From Myroides odoratus DSM 2801 (lineage in GTDB: Bacteria > Bacteroidota > Bacteroidia > Flavobacteriales > Flavobacteriaceae): a DNA stretch of 64,000 bases. This document shows positions 6,923 to 15,587 of the stretch, in pieces. Position 1 is the first letter of the stretch. Every line of letters begins with the position of its first letter. The translations under genes and the position numbers were made by a program. The notes under the pieces are model-generated. The model saw nothing but the letters and a program-made list of their open reading frames with translations, was not told where the DNA came from and did no database searches. The DNA lies in assembly GCF_000243275.1 (NCBI RefSeq), contig NZ_CM001437.1, positions 3,742,807-3,806,806 on the forward strand, written 5' to 3'.

Positions 6923-8362
6923 TTAGGGTTCGTATTCCTGTAGGCATTCACTGATTAGGCGAACTCCTCGCTCTAGTTCAAGGGTAGAAAGCGTACCAAA
7001 ACTCAAACGCAATCCATCCGCTGTAGTGGAAGGTGCATAGTAGTCATTTGGATTGACTAGCTGAACGCCTTTCGCTGCTAAGCGTTGAATGAATAGGGAA
7101 TAATCAAGCGGATACAACGGCTTAATCCAAAAGGCTAATCCGCCGTCTGGCAGGTTAAACGTTACTCGATCCCCTAAGTATTTTTGAATGAGCTGACGTG
7201 TGAAGTCTCTTTTCTCTTTGTATAAACTTGTCGCTTTTTTAATATGTTTTTTGATCATGCCGTCTTCAATGAGTTGAAGTACGGCTTGTTCCATGATACG
7301 ATCTCCTTGAATATCGATGATTTTTCTCAATTGGGTTATTTTTTCAATCAAGCTGTTGTGACTTGTCACTAAGAAACCGACGCGGAGTGCTGGTGCAACA
7401 ACCTTACTTAAGGTGCCAATGTACACGTAATTTTCCAGTTCGGGGTAACTACACAGTGGTAGTACAGGTCGGTAGGTATAGTGAAACTCATTGTCATAAT
7501 CATCCTCAATGACGGTAATATTGTATTGATTCGCCAGTTGAATAATCTCCAGGCGTCGTTGTAGACTCAGTGTTACGGTTGTCGGAAATTGATGGTGAGG
7601 GGTGAGGTAAACGGCTTTGATTGCTTCATTTTGTTGCAGTCTTTCTCTCATGGTTTCCACGCAAATGCCTTCTGCATCAACTGGAATGGGAACCAAGGTT
7701 GCCCCAGCGTGTTCAAAAGCTTGCCAAGCAGATTGGTAACCGGGGTTTTCCACTAAAATAGCATCTCCTTTTTGAAGTAAACATTGTGCAATCAAATAGA
7801 TGGCCATCTGCCCTCCGCGTGTGATGCATACACAATCTTCTTTTACGTGCATGCCTCGTTGGTGGTTGAGCATATGCGCAATGTGTTGAATAAATCGCGG
7901 ATCCCCTAGTGCATTGCCATACCCCATCATTTGCCATTTTGCATTTCGGTTGAAAATTTGTCGATAGGCACGGGCTAATTCTTTGACCGGTACAATTTTA
8001 CTATCAGGATATCCATTGTCAAAAACAAGTGGTGCAGGGTGTTGTAGGTCCGCAGTTGCTAGTGTTGCTGAAGGAGTTTTACTTTTTACCGGTCTAGATT
8101 GGGGCATCGTTTGAGCAATATAGATGCCTTTGCGCTCTACAGATACCAACCACTCTTCATCCAATAAAACACTAAGGGCTTTGACAATCGTATTGCGGTT
8201 GACTGTCAACATTTCTGCCAAGGTTCGCGTACTCGGTAGAATATCTCCTTTTTGAAGTCTGCCCTGTTGGATAGCATCAATGATAGCATCCGCTATTTGC
8301 AGATAAATGGGTTTGTCAGCCGTTTGATCGAAGCGAATTTCTAGTTTCCAAAGCCTTTTCAT
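6923..8362 (-). CDS. MocR/PdxR-type regulator (GntR HTH fused to aminotransferase fold)
   Basis: Start MKRLWKLEIRF (8362) is preferred over an upstream TTG/ATG giving 15 more residues; about 479 residues. The N-terminal GntR winged helix (~10-80) has GDILPSTRTLAEML. The rest is a fold type I aminotransferase domain with DDYDNEFHY and a PLP lysine in the GTLSKVVAPALR stretch. MocR proteins use the PLP domain to sense PLP, amino acids or related amines. The target is not evident: it is monocistronic, convergent with psd. A second MocR gene lies at 61457. Confidence 0.9.
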   Translation of the reverse strand: MKRLWKLEIRFDQTADKPIYLQIADAIIDAIQQGRLQKGDILPSTRTLAEMLTVNRNTIVKALSVLLDEEWLVSVERKGIYIAQTMPQSRPVKSKTPSATLATADLQHPAPLVFDNGYPDSKIVPVKELARAYRQIFNRNAKWQMMGYGNALGDPRFIQHIAHMLNHQRGMHVKEDCVCITRGGQMAIYLIAQCLLQKGDAILVENPGYQSAWQAFEHAGATLVPIPVDAEGICVETMRERLQQNEAIKAVYLTPHHQFPTTVTLSLQRRLEIIQLANQYNITVIEDDYDNEFHYTYRPVLPLCSYPELENYVYIGTLSKVVAPALRVGFLVTSHNSLIEKITQLRKIIDIQGDRIMEQAVLQLIEDGMIKKHIKKATSLYKEKRDFTRQLIQKYLGDRVTFNLPDGGLAFWIKPLYPLDYSLFIQRLAAKGVQLVNPNDYYAPSTTADGLRLSFGTLSTLELERGVRLISECLQEYEP

Positions 8363-8568
8363 ATGGACTACGTAATAATGTTTATTAAACAAGAGTAAGT
8401 AGACCAAAGATACACAATATAACGCTAATGACCAATGCTTATTTTTTCTTTATCCCCTGTGTTTTAAAGGTAGAAAAATGAGGTTATCTCGTTTATATAC
8501 AATGAAGTATACGCCAAATAAAAGATAAGTTGGTCACTTGAAGTAGTGTAATTCTATTACATATAGGT

Positions 8569-9111
8569 TTATTGGCGTAGTGCTGCTAGTTCCAGTAGTT
8601 TCAAACAGGTTTTATAATTGCGGGTAGTAGCCACGACATGCAGTTTTTGTTCCAGTAAAGCATTGGTTATTTTGGTTTTACCGTATCCATTTGTTGCGAC
8701 GAAATAAGCTGCTGTATCCGTCAGGACTAAGTGTTCTTCGGGTGCTTTTTTATCTAACAAGGCTGCGGGTTTGAGCACTGTAGGTTTGGAATTAAAAAAG
8801 GAAATATACAGCTGTGCTTGTTGCTCAGGCTGCGTAAAAGGACAGTGGTCCAGGATTGTTTGAAGGGAAGTAAGCGGTAGCGTAAGAACGGAAACGAGTA
8901 AACCCAATTGATCCGTTAGGGCCTGTTCGATGCGATTTGTGATTGTATTGACCTCCGTTTCTTCCGATTGAAAGATGACGTTACCACTTTGAATATACGT
9001 TTGTACCTGGGCGAATCCGATCGTGTGGAAGAGCTGTTTTAGAACATCCATCGTAATTTTATTCTTACCACTTACGTTAATAGCGCGAAGCAAAGCAATA
9101 TAGGTTGTCAT
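8569..9111 (-). CDS. DUF1697 family protein
   Basis: 180 residues, the usual size of the family. The hallmark N-terminus MTTYIALLRAINVSGKNKI and the TYIQSGNVIF stretch are present. The biochemical role of DUF1697 is unknown. Single gene, divergent from the DUF6268 protein. Nothing notable was seen in the 8363-8568 spacer. Confidence 0.9.
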   Translation of the reverse strand: MTTYIALLRAINVSGKNKITMDVLKQLFHTIGFAQVQTYIQSGNVIFQSEETEVNTITNRIEQALTDQLGLLVSVLTLPLTSLQTILDHCPFTQPEQQAQLYISFFNSKPTVLKPAALLDKKAPEEHLVLTDTAAYFVATNGYGKTKITNALLEQKLHVVATTRNYKTCLKLLELAALRQ

Positions 9112-9296
9112 ACAGTTGAGGTTGATATTGATGCCACAAAGATAGCAGATTCCCTTTATTTAGCTGCCTTTTGCTCTCTCATTCTTGGATTAGGTTATGC
9201 TGGTACAGATGCCATTCATCAAATAAAATAAACCAGTGGTCAAAGAGATTCGCGCGGTTGAGGGATTTGGAATTGATTTGCACCAAAATCAAAGAA

Positions 9297-10202
9297 ATGA
9301 AGATACGTTTAGTTGCCGTTTGTTGGGCTTTCCTTTTAGGAGTGTTAACGATGCAATCACAAGAAAAGATGATAGGAGAATTTAAGGTGGATTATGTCCC
9401 TTTTTCCAACTATGTACGACCGATAGACAGTTTGAAAACACCTGCGAAAACAGATTTTAGAAGAGCAGAAATAAACATTGAAATTCCCCTATCCATGCAC
9501 ATGGATCAGCGTGGAAAACCGCGTACTTGGTCCATTATTGCACAAGGAGCCTATGCTAAAATGCAGCATAAATTATATGAAGAAGAGCTATTCCCAACTG
9601 AATTATTAAATGCGCAAATTGGGGTTAAACACTTTCGTTCGATTAGCGACTCTTGGTCCCTTTTAGTGATGGGAACCGTTGGTTTATATACAGATATGGA
9701 AGTGATTAATAGTCAGGCTATTTTGGGGCAAGGAGGGGTGTTTTTCATCAAGCATTTCAACAAGAAAGTAGCCTTGGGAGTGGGACCTGTTTTGACGAAT
9801 AGCTTTGGGGTGCCTATGGTTTTACCAGGTATTTATTTTAATTGGGAAACCCATGGTGATTTCTATGTACGCGTAGCTTTCCCTCAAGGCGCAGAAGTAG
9901 GGTATAAGGTCAATGAAATGGTGGATGTAAAGCTAGCAGCTGATTTACAAGGGATGACGGCGGTGATTAAACAAGACGACAAAAATATGCTCTTGGGATT
10001 CCAACAGGTTGTTGCCGGTTTACGACCAGAGTTTAAGTTTAATGACCATCTAACTTTGTCTCTAACCGCAGGTAGTTCCCTTGTTCGTTCCTTTTCGTAT
10101 AATGAGCGCAAGATTAAGAATATTTTTAAAGAGAAAAAAGAAGCCGATCCACGATTCACCACAACGTTTTACGGTGCTGTAAAATTAAAGTGGGCCCTGT
10201 AG
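9297..10202 (+). CDS. DUF6268-like outer-membrane beta-barrel protein
   Basis: From ATG 9297, 301 residues with a signal peptide (MKIRLVAVCWAFLLGVLTMQS). The body alternates hydrophobic and polar residues in short strands (for example GPVLTNSFGVPMVLPGIYFNW) and ends in a beta-strand (FYGAVKLKWAL), as outer-membrane barrels do. The frame is open upstream to 9171 but that part has no signal peptide. Function unknown. A near-perfect hairpin starts at its stop codon. Confidence 0.8.
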   Translation: MKIRLVAVCWAFLLGVLTMQSQEKMIGEFKVDYVPFSNYVRPIDSLKTPAKTDFRRAEINIEIPLSMHMDQRGKPRTWSIIAQGAYAKMQHKLYEEELFPTELLNAQIGVKHFRSISDSWSLLVMGTVGLYTDMEVINSQAILGQGGVFFIKHFNKKVALGVGPVLTNSFGVPMVLPGIYFNWETHGDFYVRVAFPQGAEVGYKVNEMVDVKLAADLQGMTAVIKQDDKNMLLGFQQVVAGLRPEFKFNDHLTLSLTAGSSLVRSFSYNERKIKNIFKEKKEADPRFTTTFYGAVKLKWAL

Positions 10203-10225
10203 GGGCAAATGGCAATTTGCCCCTA
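10200..10225 (+). terminator. GGGGCAAAT/ATTTGCCCC hairpin at the stop codon
   Basis: 11-bp perfect stem (TAGGGGCAAAT with ATTTGCCCCTA) around a GGCA loop. There is no T-run after it, and a second standard terminator follows. The core GGCAAATGGCAATTTGCC is shared with the dispersed elements at 42244, 49543 and 49619. Confidence 0.6.
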
Positions 10226-10236
10226 ACATGACAAAT

Positions 10237-10272
10237 AAAAAAAGAGACGAATTAAAATTCGTCTCTTTTTTT
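10237..10272. terminator. Bidirectional intrinsic terminator
   Basis: AAAGAGACGAATT / AATTCGTCTCTTT stem flanked by A- and T-runs, between the convergent DUF6268 and LytTR genes. Confidence 0.85.
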
Positions 10273-10289
10273 ATTTGTTTAAGTAATTT

Positions 10290-11030
10290 TTATTTGCTTA
10301 ATAAGTTTTTATAGATAATATCATGGAGGAGTGCTTCCTTACGCAAACGTGCGATGGGTAAAGAAGTACCTTGGATGAGGACTTTATTCCCCGAAATAGA
10401 ACTCATGTGGTTGATATTAATGAGATAGGATTTGTGTATTCTAAAAAAGTGTTCTTTGGGTAATAACTCCTCTAAAGCTACCATTGTTTGATGGATGATA
10501 TAGCTTTTTTGGGGGGTGTGAATGCGGACATAATTTTGCATGCCTTCGATGTAGAGAATGGTTGCCCATTGAATTTTGACAAAACTATCCTCGTGTTTGA
10601 TATACATGGAGCCATCCGCTAAGCCTAGTTCTGCTTTCTGTTGATGTTTCAGCTCATACCATTCTTTGGCTTTTAGGGCAGCTTGATAAAAGCGTTTGAA
10701 GGCGATGGGTTTTAGTAAGTAGTCTACAATTTGCAAGCGGTAGCCCTCTAATGCATGTTCCGAATAAGCCGTTGTAAAAATAACCATGGGCGGTTGACTA
10801 ATAGCTTCTAAGAAATCAATACCCGATAAATAAGGCATATTGATATCGAGGAAGAGCAAATCAAACTTATCCTTACTCATTAATTCTTGAGCCTCTAATG
10901 CAGATCCACACGAAGCTGTGGCAGTTAAAAAGTCTACTTGCGCAATAAAATCCACAATAGCTCTTCGCGCTAGAGGTTCATCATCAATGACGAGGCATTT
11001 TAGTTGGAGTGTATTTTTATCTGTTGTCAT
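10290..11030 (-). CDS. LytTR-family response regulator
   Basis: 246 residues. The receiver domain (~11-125) shows LVIDDEPLARRA, phospho-acceptor Asp in FLDINMPYLSG and a conserved Lys in DYLLKPIAFKRF. A LytTR DNA-binding domain (~145-243) follows, with YIEGMQNYVRIH and FFRIHKSYLININHM. It overlaps the sensor kinase gene by 14 bp, so the two form one operon. Matches to the LytTR consensus occur in front of this operon and two neighbouring transcription units (see sites at 12151, 12876 and 15444). Confidence 0.93.
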   Translation of the reverse strand: MTTDKNTLQLKCLVIDDEPLARRAIVDFIAQVDFLTATASCGSALEAQELMSKDKFDLLFLDINMPYLSGIDFLEAISQPPMVIFTTAYSEHALEGYRLQIVDYLLKPIAFKRFYQAALKAKEWYELKHQQKAELGLADGSMYIKHEDSFVKIQWATILYIEGMQNYVRIHTPQKSYIIHQTMVALEELLPKEHFFRIHKSYLININHMSSISGNKVLIQGTSLPIARLRKEALLHDIIYKNLLSK

Positions 11031-12084
11031 GGTTTAAATCAATTTGGAGCACTACAGTAAAGGTATCTTCTTTTTCCTCTAATCGAAACGTATGTGCATC
11101 AGGATATTGTATTTTTAATCGTTCTGTTATATTGACAATTCCAATACCACCTTGTTGTTTTTCTCTTTTGTATCGGTCGTTATAGGAATTTTCGATGGCT
11201 AAAGTTAGCTTTCCTTTTTCTTCTTTGCAGTGGATGTGTACATAACCCTGTTGATGAGGCAATCGAGAGACGTGCTTGAAAGCGTTTTCCACGAGAGGAA
11301 CCAGTAGTAAAGGAGCAATTTGCAGCTGTTTAGTTTCGATTTCCCATACACATTGAACCGTGAGTTCCTCTTGCCATCGAATTTCTTCAATGGCTACTAG
11401 ATCTTGTAAATATTGAATTTCTTGATGTAAGAAAACATGCTGTTGGTTGCATTCATAGAGCTGATAACGCAGGATATCCGAGAATTTAAGCAGTACCGTT
11501 GACGCTAATTCTACGTTGTTTTGCATGAGGATGTGAATGTGATTGAGGATGTTGAACATCAAATGCGGATTGATTTGATCCTGTAGGAGCTTAATTTGGG
11601 CCTCTAAATGCTCTTGCTTCAATTTGGCGTTTATCTGTTCAATTTTATAGTGTTCCTCATAGAATCGAATACCACAAGTTGTAGTCACAATAGCCATAGC
11701 AGAAGGAAAGGAGCTAAACAATTTGTGTACAAAAAACTGTTGCCAGGTAACGGCACCTGCATCGCGGAGTACAACAGTATCGTTGACGTAGTATGGAAAT
11801 AGCGTAAAGAGGAAGGAAATCAGTATATTTAGAAAAAGGATGCCCACAAAGAAAACCAGAATAAAGCGTTTCATTTTCCCCTCTTTTAAGGCTTTTGGCA
11901 GTACAATATCACTTAAATAATGAGCCACGGTAATAAAACATAACATAACCGTCAAGCAATGTAAAAGCCAATAAAGGGGGCGATTATTGATGTGGATATA
12001 GGGCCATACTGAAAGAGCGAGGACGGACCAGAATAAAATAAAAAAGAGGCGTTTGTGTTTGCTTATATTGATCGTTGGATGCAT
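11017..12084 (-). CDS. LytS/YehU-type sensor histidine kinase
   Basis: 355 residues. Four membrane helices fill residues ~10-140. The His_kinase motif is KLLQDQINPHLMFNILNHIH (His ~175). The ATPase domain has APLLLVPLVENAFKHV and a GGIGIVNITERL G-box. No extracytoplasmic sensor domain of size is present, so the signal is probably sensed in or at the membrane. Partner of the LytTR regulator with overlapping genes. Confidence 0.92.
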   Translation of the reverse strand: MHPTINISKHKRLFFILFWSVLALSVWPYIHINNRPLYWLLHCLTVMLCFITVAHYLSDIVLPKALKEGKMKRFILVFFVGILFLNILISFLFTLFPYYVNDTVVLRDAGAVTWQQFFVHKLFSSFPSAMAIVTTTCGIRFYEEHYKIEQINAKLKQEHLEAQIKLLQDQINPHLMFNILNHIHILMQNNVELASTVLLKFSDILRYQLYECNQQHVFLHQEIQYLQDLVAIEEIRWQEELTVQCVWEIETKQLQIAPLLLVPLVENAFKHVSRLPHQQGYVHIHCKEEKGKLTLAIENSYNDRYKREKQQGGIGIVNITERLKIQYPDAHTFRLEEKEDTFTVVLQIDLNHDNR

Positions 12085-12150
12085 GAATCACTTAAATTTG
12101 AACTACAAAGGTAAATAAAGGATAATCATTTGATTCAGAGAACTATTTTT

Positions 12151-12162
12151 TGACCAATGGAA
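12151..12162 (-). promoter_or_regulatory. Candidate LytTR box before the kinase/regulator operon
   Basis: Minus-strand TTCCATTGGTCA, 67-78 bp before the kinase start. It differs by one base from the sites at 12876 and 15444, and by one from the LytTR consensus [TA][AC][CA]GTTN[AG][TG]. Confidence 0.45.
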
Positions 12163-12198
12163 TGAATTTTTTGATGAATGGTTTCGTTTGAAAAAAAG

Positions 12199-12226
12199 AA
12201 AAGCACAGCCCTTAAGCTATGCTTTT
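12199..12226 (-). terminator. Terminator of the small beta-barrel gene
   Basis: AAAAGCA/TGCTTTT outer stem with inner AGC/GCT and one mismatch, followed on the minus strand by an A/T-rich run. Lies just after the gene ending at 12236. Confidence 0.7.
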
Positions 12227-12235
12227 TTCTTTTTA

Positions 12236-12814
12236 TTACAAGAACATATAGCTAACCCCTAGTTGCACTTGATTTGATTTGGATTTGAAGTTTTTAGAAA
12301 GACTGTTTAATTGACGTGCATATGTTAATTCAACTGCAAATCGGCCTATCGTTACCCCAGCACCTACTTGTGCTTTGACATTGTTTTTGTTGAGGTTCCA
12401 ATCGCCCGTTGTTAGATTATCAATGGCGCTTAATTTGTCGTTGATTACTCGAGAATAAACACCTCCTGCTACTACATGAAGACGTACGGTATTGAAATCA
12501 AACAAGGTATAACCAATCGAAACAGGAAGGTCAATACTTTTCCATTTTGCACGGTCAATTAAAGGGTTGTCCAGAGAAGATTTAGATTCGCTGTACAAGA
12601 GTTCAGTTTGAACAAAAAAACGATCCATGTGGTATTTTGCTGTAACCCCAGCAGAGAATCCCATGGCACTTGATTTGCTTAGGTTTTCTAAATTACCTGC
12701 AATATTCGCGTGATTTGATGCTACTTTTACCCCCAGTTGAAAAGGATTTTGGTTTTGAGCATTTACACTACAAACGGCTAATAGCATACCTAAACTAAAA
12801 ATTGTTGCTTTCAT
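12236..12814 (-). CDS. Small outer-membrane beta-barrel protein (PorT/OMP_b-brl type)
   Basis: 192 residues with a clear signal peptide (MKATIFSLGMLLAVCSVNAQ). Alternating-strand body with GVKVASNHANI near the start and a final strand VQLGVSYMFL. Size and pattern fit the eight-stranded porin-family barrels of Bacteroidota. Single gene, 124 bp from the EptA gene. A LytTR-box match lies ~62-73 bp before its start, so it may answer to the adjacent kinase/regulator pair. Confidence 0.85.
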   Translation of the reverse strand: MKATIFSLGMLLAVCSVNAQNQNPFQLGVKVASNHANIAGNLENLSKSSAMGFSAGVTAKYHMDRFFVQTELLYSESKSSLDNPLIDRAKWKSIDLPVSIGYTLFDFNTVRLHVVAGGVYSRVINDKLSAIDNLTTGDWNLNKNNVKAQVGAGVTIGRFAVELTYARQLNSLSKNFKSKSNQVQLGVSYMFL

Positions 12815-12875
12815 TTTAATGATTTAAATTATGGAAGCAAATAACCTTCAGTTTAGGTATTTAGACAATTTTCTT

Positions 12876-12887
12876 TGACCAACGGAA
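12876..12887 (-). promoter_or_regulatory. Candidate LytTR box before the beta-barrel gene
   Basis: Minus-strand TTCCGTTGGTCA contains TCCGTTGGT, an exact match to the known LytTR consensus [TA][AC][CA]GTTN[AG][TG]. It lies 62-73 bp before the gene start. A second half-site at standard spacing is not clear. Confidence 0.5.
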
Positions 12888-12939
12888 GCTCTCTTTTGAT
12901 TAGTAGTTCCGAAAGAAGGGCAACGGTATGTTTGTTGCG

Positions 12940-14463
12940 TTACGGTTCAAAAATATTCATCTTTTCATCATAAATAGGACTCGTTATACCTAAGAAATGG
13001 AGGACGCTGTGAAAGACGTGATGTTGAGATAGTAAAGGGCTGGTTTTGAGTTTTATAGTATCGTCAGACACCCAGACAAGGAATGGAATCTCATACTGTT
13101 CTTTAGGCGCAAAGCTCATGGGTAAGCCGTGCATATACAGGTTTTTCTCTCCTAGTGATTCCCCGTGATCCGAAACAAATACCATCGTACTCTTAAAATC
13201 GGGCAAGGTTTGAAGGTCTTCAATGATGCGGTGTAGGAGATAATCCGTATAAACAATGGTATTGTCATACGCATTGATGAGTTCCTCTTGTTCGCAATTG
13301 GCTAGTTCTACACTAGAACAAACGGGACTAAATACTTCAAAGGCAGGGGGGTATTTGGTGTTGTACGTCGGTCCGTGACTTGTACTGCTGTGCAGGACCA
13401 CCAGTATTTTGTTTTTCGTACTCGCTAAAATATCTTCTTTGAGGTTGGTCAGTAGTATTTCATCATAGTCACAATTGCCTGTTACGCAATTTTGGCGCAA
13501 CAGCTCTTTGCTTTGATAGTTTGCAATATGCACAGGAGGTTCTCCCCAATTGGTTGTTTTCCAAATGACGTCAACCTGATTGCGGTATAAATAATTGGGC
13601 AATATCTCATATAAGTCGTTGGTCTCTTTGTGTTCCAAAATACTCTTTACCCCAGCAGTTGTATAGGTGGCGGAGGATTGTGCATCAAAGTGATAGAGCT
13701 GTTTGGTCTGAGATAGGAGTGGGTTGGTATTCTTTTTATAGCCATAGAGGGAGAAGTTTTGCTTTCTTGCCGATTCTCCTATCACAAGTACAACAATAGA
13801 TTTTTCCTCTGTAGTATGCGTCACATCAGGTAGGCGTATTTCTTTTTTGTTTTGCTGTGCTTGGTGAACATAGAAAAGCGCAGTATTAACGGTATAGGAC
13901 CAAGGCATGGCTAAACCGCCCAACTGTTTGGAGTGTTTGTCAATCCACAGGAGATTCGTCGCATTCATCAAGACTAAGAGGATGATTCCGAGGAGTGAAG
14001 CCCCAAAGCTAAGGAGAACGGTTTTTAGCTGGTCTTTGATTAGTTTTATTCGATAGATTAAGATACTAGGTCCAATTCCTAAAAACAGAAAATACCCCAC
14101 CAGTTTAAAAGAGAAAAAACTACTCGATTCTTCATAATTCGTATTCAATAGATTGCCAATCATACTTTCATCTATAATGATGCCATAGGTATGGATAAAA
14201 TAGAGGGCTACTGCATTCAGTGCAAAAAACAAACTCAAGAGTCCTTTCCCTAATCGATGTGCGAGCGAAAGGAAGAGGTAAAAAGCAAAGAAGTTAGCCA
14301 AGATCATGAGGAGAAATAGGCTACAGATTAAGGCCAGTTTATGAGTCCCTTTGGATTCAATATGTTGAAATACAAATTGAAAAAAGGGAAGATGGTATAG
14401 CCCCGTATTGATGATACTCATCCAAAAGGCAAATGTTCGGGTTTGATATTTATTTTTGAACAT
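12940..14463 (-). CDS. eptA: EptA-like lipid A phosphoethanolamine transferase
   Basis: 507 residues. Five membrane helices (~residues 10-195) are followed by a periplasmic sulfatase-type domain. Motifs are VVLVIGESARKQNFSLYGY (metal ligand Glu), a Thr-rich segment SSATYTTAGV that should hold the nucleophile, and VSDHGESLGE (metal ligands). The family moves phosphoethanolamine from phosphatidylethanolamine to lipid A, which lowers surface charge and gives polymyxin resistance. The start overlaps the PAP2 gene by 14 bp, so the two are translated together. Specificity for lipid A is inferred from family and partner. Confidence 0.88.
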   Translation of the reverse strand: MFKNKYQTRTFAFWMSIINTGLYHLPFFQFVFQHIESKGTHKLALICSLFLLMILANFFAFYLFLSLAHRLGKGLLSLFFALNAVALYFIHTYGIIIDESMIGNLLNTNYEESSSFFSFKLVGYFLFLGIGPSILIYRIKLIKDQLKTVLLSFGASLLGIILLVLMNATNLLWIDKHSKQLGGLAMPWSYTVNTALFYVHQAQQNKKEIRLPDVTHTTEEKSIVVLVIGESARKQNFSLYGYKKNTNPLLSQTKQLYHFDAQSSATYTTAGVKSILEHKETNDLYEILPNYLYRNQVDVIWKTTNWGEPPVHIANYQSKELLRQNCVTGNCDYDEILLTNLKEDILASTKNKILVVLHSSTSHGPTYNTKYPPAFEVFSPVCSSVELANCEQEELINAYDNTIVYTDYLLHRIIEDLQTLPDFKSTMVFVSDHGESLGEKNLYMHGLPMSFAPKEQYEIPFLVWVSDDTIKLKTSPLLSQHHVFHSVLHFLGITSPIYDEKMNIFEP

Positions 14464-15277
14464 AGCGTTGTGTCATTTTATAGAGCGAAAATAGAAAGCT
14501 GAGTAAAGCACAATAATAAATAAATAAGTTTTCACTTTGTATGCGAAAGAGCAAAATAATACAGCAGATCAGAAAAATAACAAGGAATACCGGATAGTAT
14601 TTTTTGTGGTATATCCAGGGCCATAAGGCATATCGTTGACTAATATAGGTTCCCAATACCCCTGAAGTATACCCTAATATACAGCCCACAAGTACATCCA
14701 AGGGATAATGCGCTCCTACGGCAACACGTGTAAAAGCAAAAAGTAAGCCCAACACGATCATTCCAACAAAGTAGGGGATTTTGTACTTTTTATTTTGCGG
14801 ACTCATCGCAAACAGGACAACTGTCAATACGGTAAATACCGTTATAGAATGCCCTGAGGGAAAGCTTGTCGACCCTGATAATTTTTCTCCAATGATGTTG
14901 AATGTGGTATAGTCAAAGGCTTTTGCAGGTCTGGGAATTGCGAATACCTCCTTGGTTATGATAGCAAAGAGAAAGGAAAGGAGGGAACTAGTCAAGAGCG
15001 CTTCCCAAAGTTTAGGCGCATACAGAATGAAAAGCGTTAAAAAAGACAACAAGATTAAGGCATCACCCAATTGAGTGAGGTTTGCCAGGGTTTCGGGGGA
15101 TTGTTGTACATGGTGATTGATAAAGTAAAACCAATCCTTTTGAATAAAAATATAGCCGTGGACTGATAGACAATCAAGACTATAAAGTACAAGTGCAATT
15201 TTCAACAAGAGCGCAAAAGGCAGTAAAAAAAAGACAGCTGTAGGTTTTGAATAATGGGTGTGAATCAACTTGTTCAT
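14450..15277 (-). CDS. PAP2-family membrane phosphatase (LpxE/LpxF-like candidate)
   Basis: 275 residues with about six membrane helices. The three PAP2 motifs are present: KEVFAIPRP, a FPSGHS segment and RVAVGAHYPLDVLVG. PAP2 enzymes remove phosphate from membrane lipids. Being translationally coupled to an EptA-like transferase suggests removal of a lipid A phosphate before phosphoethanolamine addition, as known for the LpxE/EptA pair in Helicobacter pylori. An undecaprenyl pyrophosphate phosphatase role is an alternative. First gene of the two-gene operon. Confidence 0.88.
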   Translation of the reverse strand: MNKLIHTHYSKPTAVFFLLPFALLLKIALVLYSLDCLSVHGYIFIQKDWFYFINHHVQQSPETLANLTQLGDALILLSFLTLFILYAPKLWEALLTSSLLSFLFAIITKEVFAIPRPAKAFDYTTFNIIGEKLSGSTSFPSGHSITVFTVLTVVLFAMSPQNKKYKIPYFVGMIVLGLLFAFTRVAVGAHYPLDVLVGCILGYTSGVLGTYISQRYALWPWIYHKKYYPVFLVIFLICCIILLFRIQSENLFIYYCALLSFLFSLYKMTQRYVQK

Positions 15278-15587
15278 GTATAGAAATTAACTAGATTGCA
15301 AAAGAGTAGTAAAAAGGAAGCGATCTATTGGTGTAGTGGAGCTTGTATTTTTCTTTTGGTGGTGCAAAATAGCTGTGTCATAGTACCTTATCAAATAATA
15401 AGGATGAACAGGAGGGGAATTATGATATACTGCGTTGGGCGATAGACCAACGGAAATAGAAGAGTATAAAAAAAGGAACCCCTGAGGGTTCCTTTTTGAC
15501 CAATGATTCTACATTAAGCATTATGAATGAAGAGATCACGTAAAAATTTTGAATGCACTGGTCGTGTTTAAACATAGTTATTAATAG
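15278..15587. promoter_or_regulatory. Regulatory spacer before the PAP2/EptA operon
   Basis: Contains a perfect dyad CGTTGG-N8-CCAACG at 15433-15452 whose right arm is part of a LytTR-box match (minus strand TTCCGTTGGTCT, 15444-15455). A weaker TTGGTC match lies at 15497-15508. The receptor-gene terminator lies between them. Sites are ~160-230 bp before the PAP2 start, rather far for a core promoter site. Confidence 0.45.
15469..15497 (-). terminator. Terminator of the beta-barrel receptor gene
   Basis: AAAAAGGAACCC / GGGTTCCTTTTT stem with a CTGA loop, ~90 bp after the receptor gene stop on the minus strand. Confidence 0.85.

Noticed and set aside
8433..8442. TTGGTC string upstream of the MocR gene at 8362 as another LytTR box
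   Set aside because: Lacks the TTCCG part of the motif and has no link to a LytTR-controlled function.
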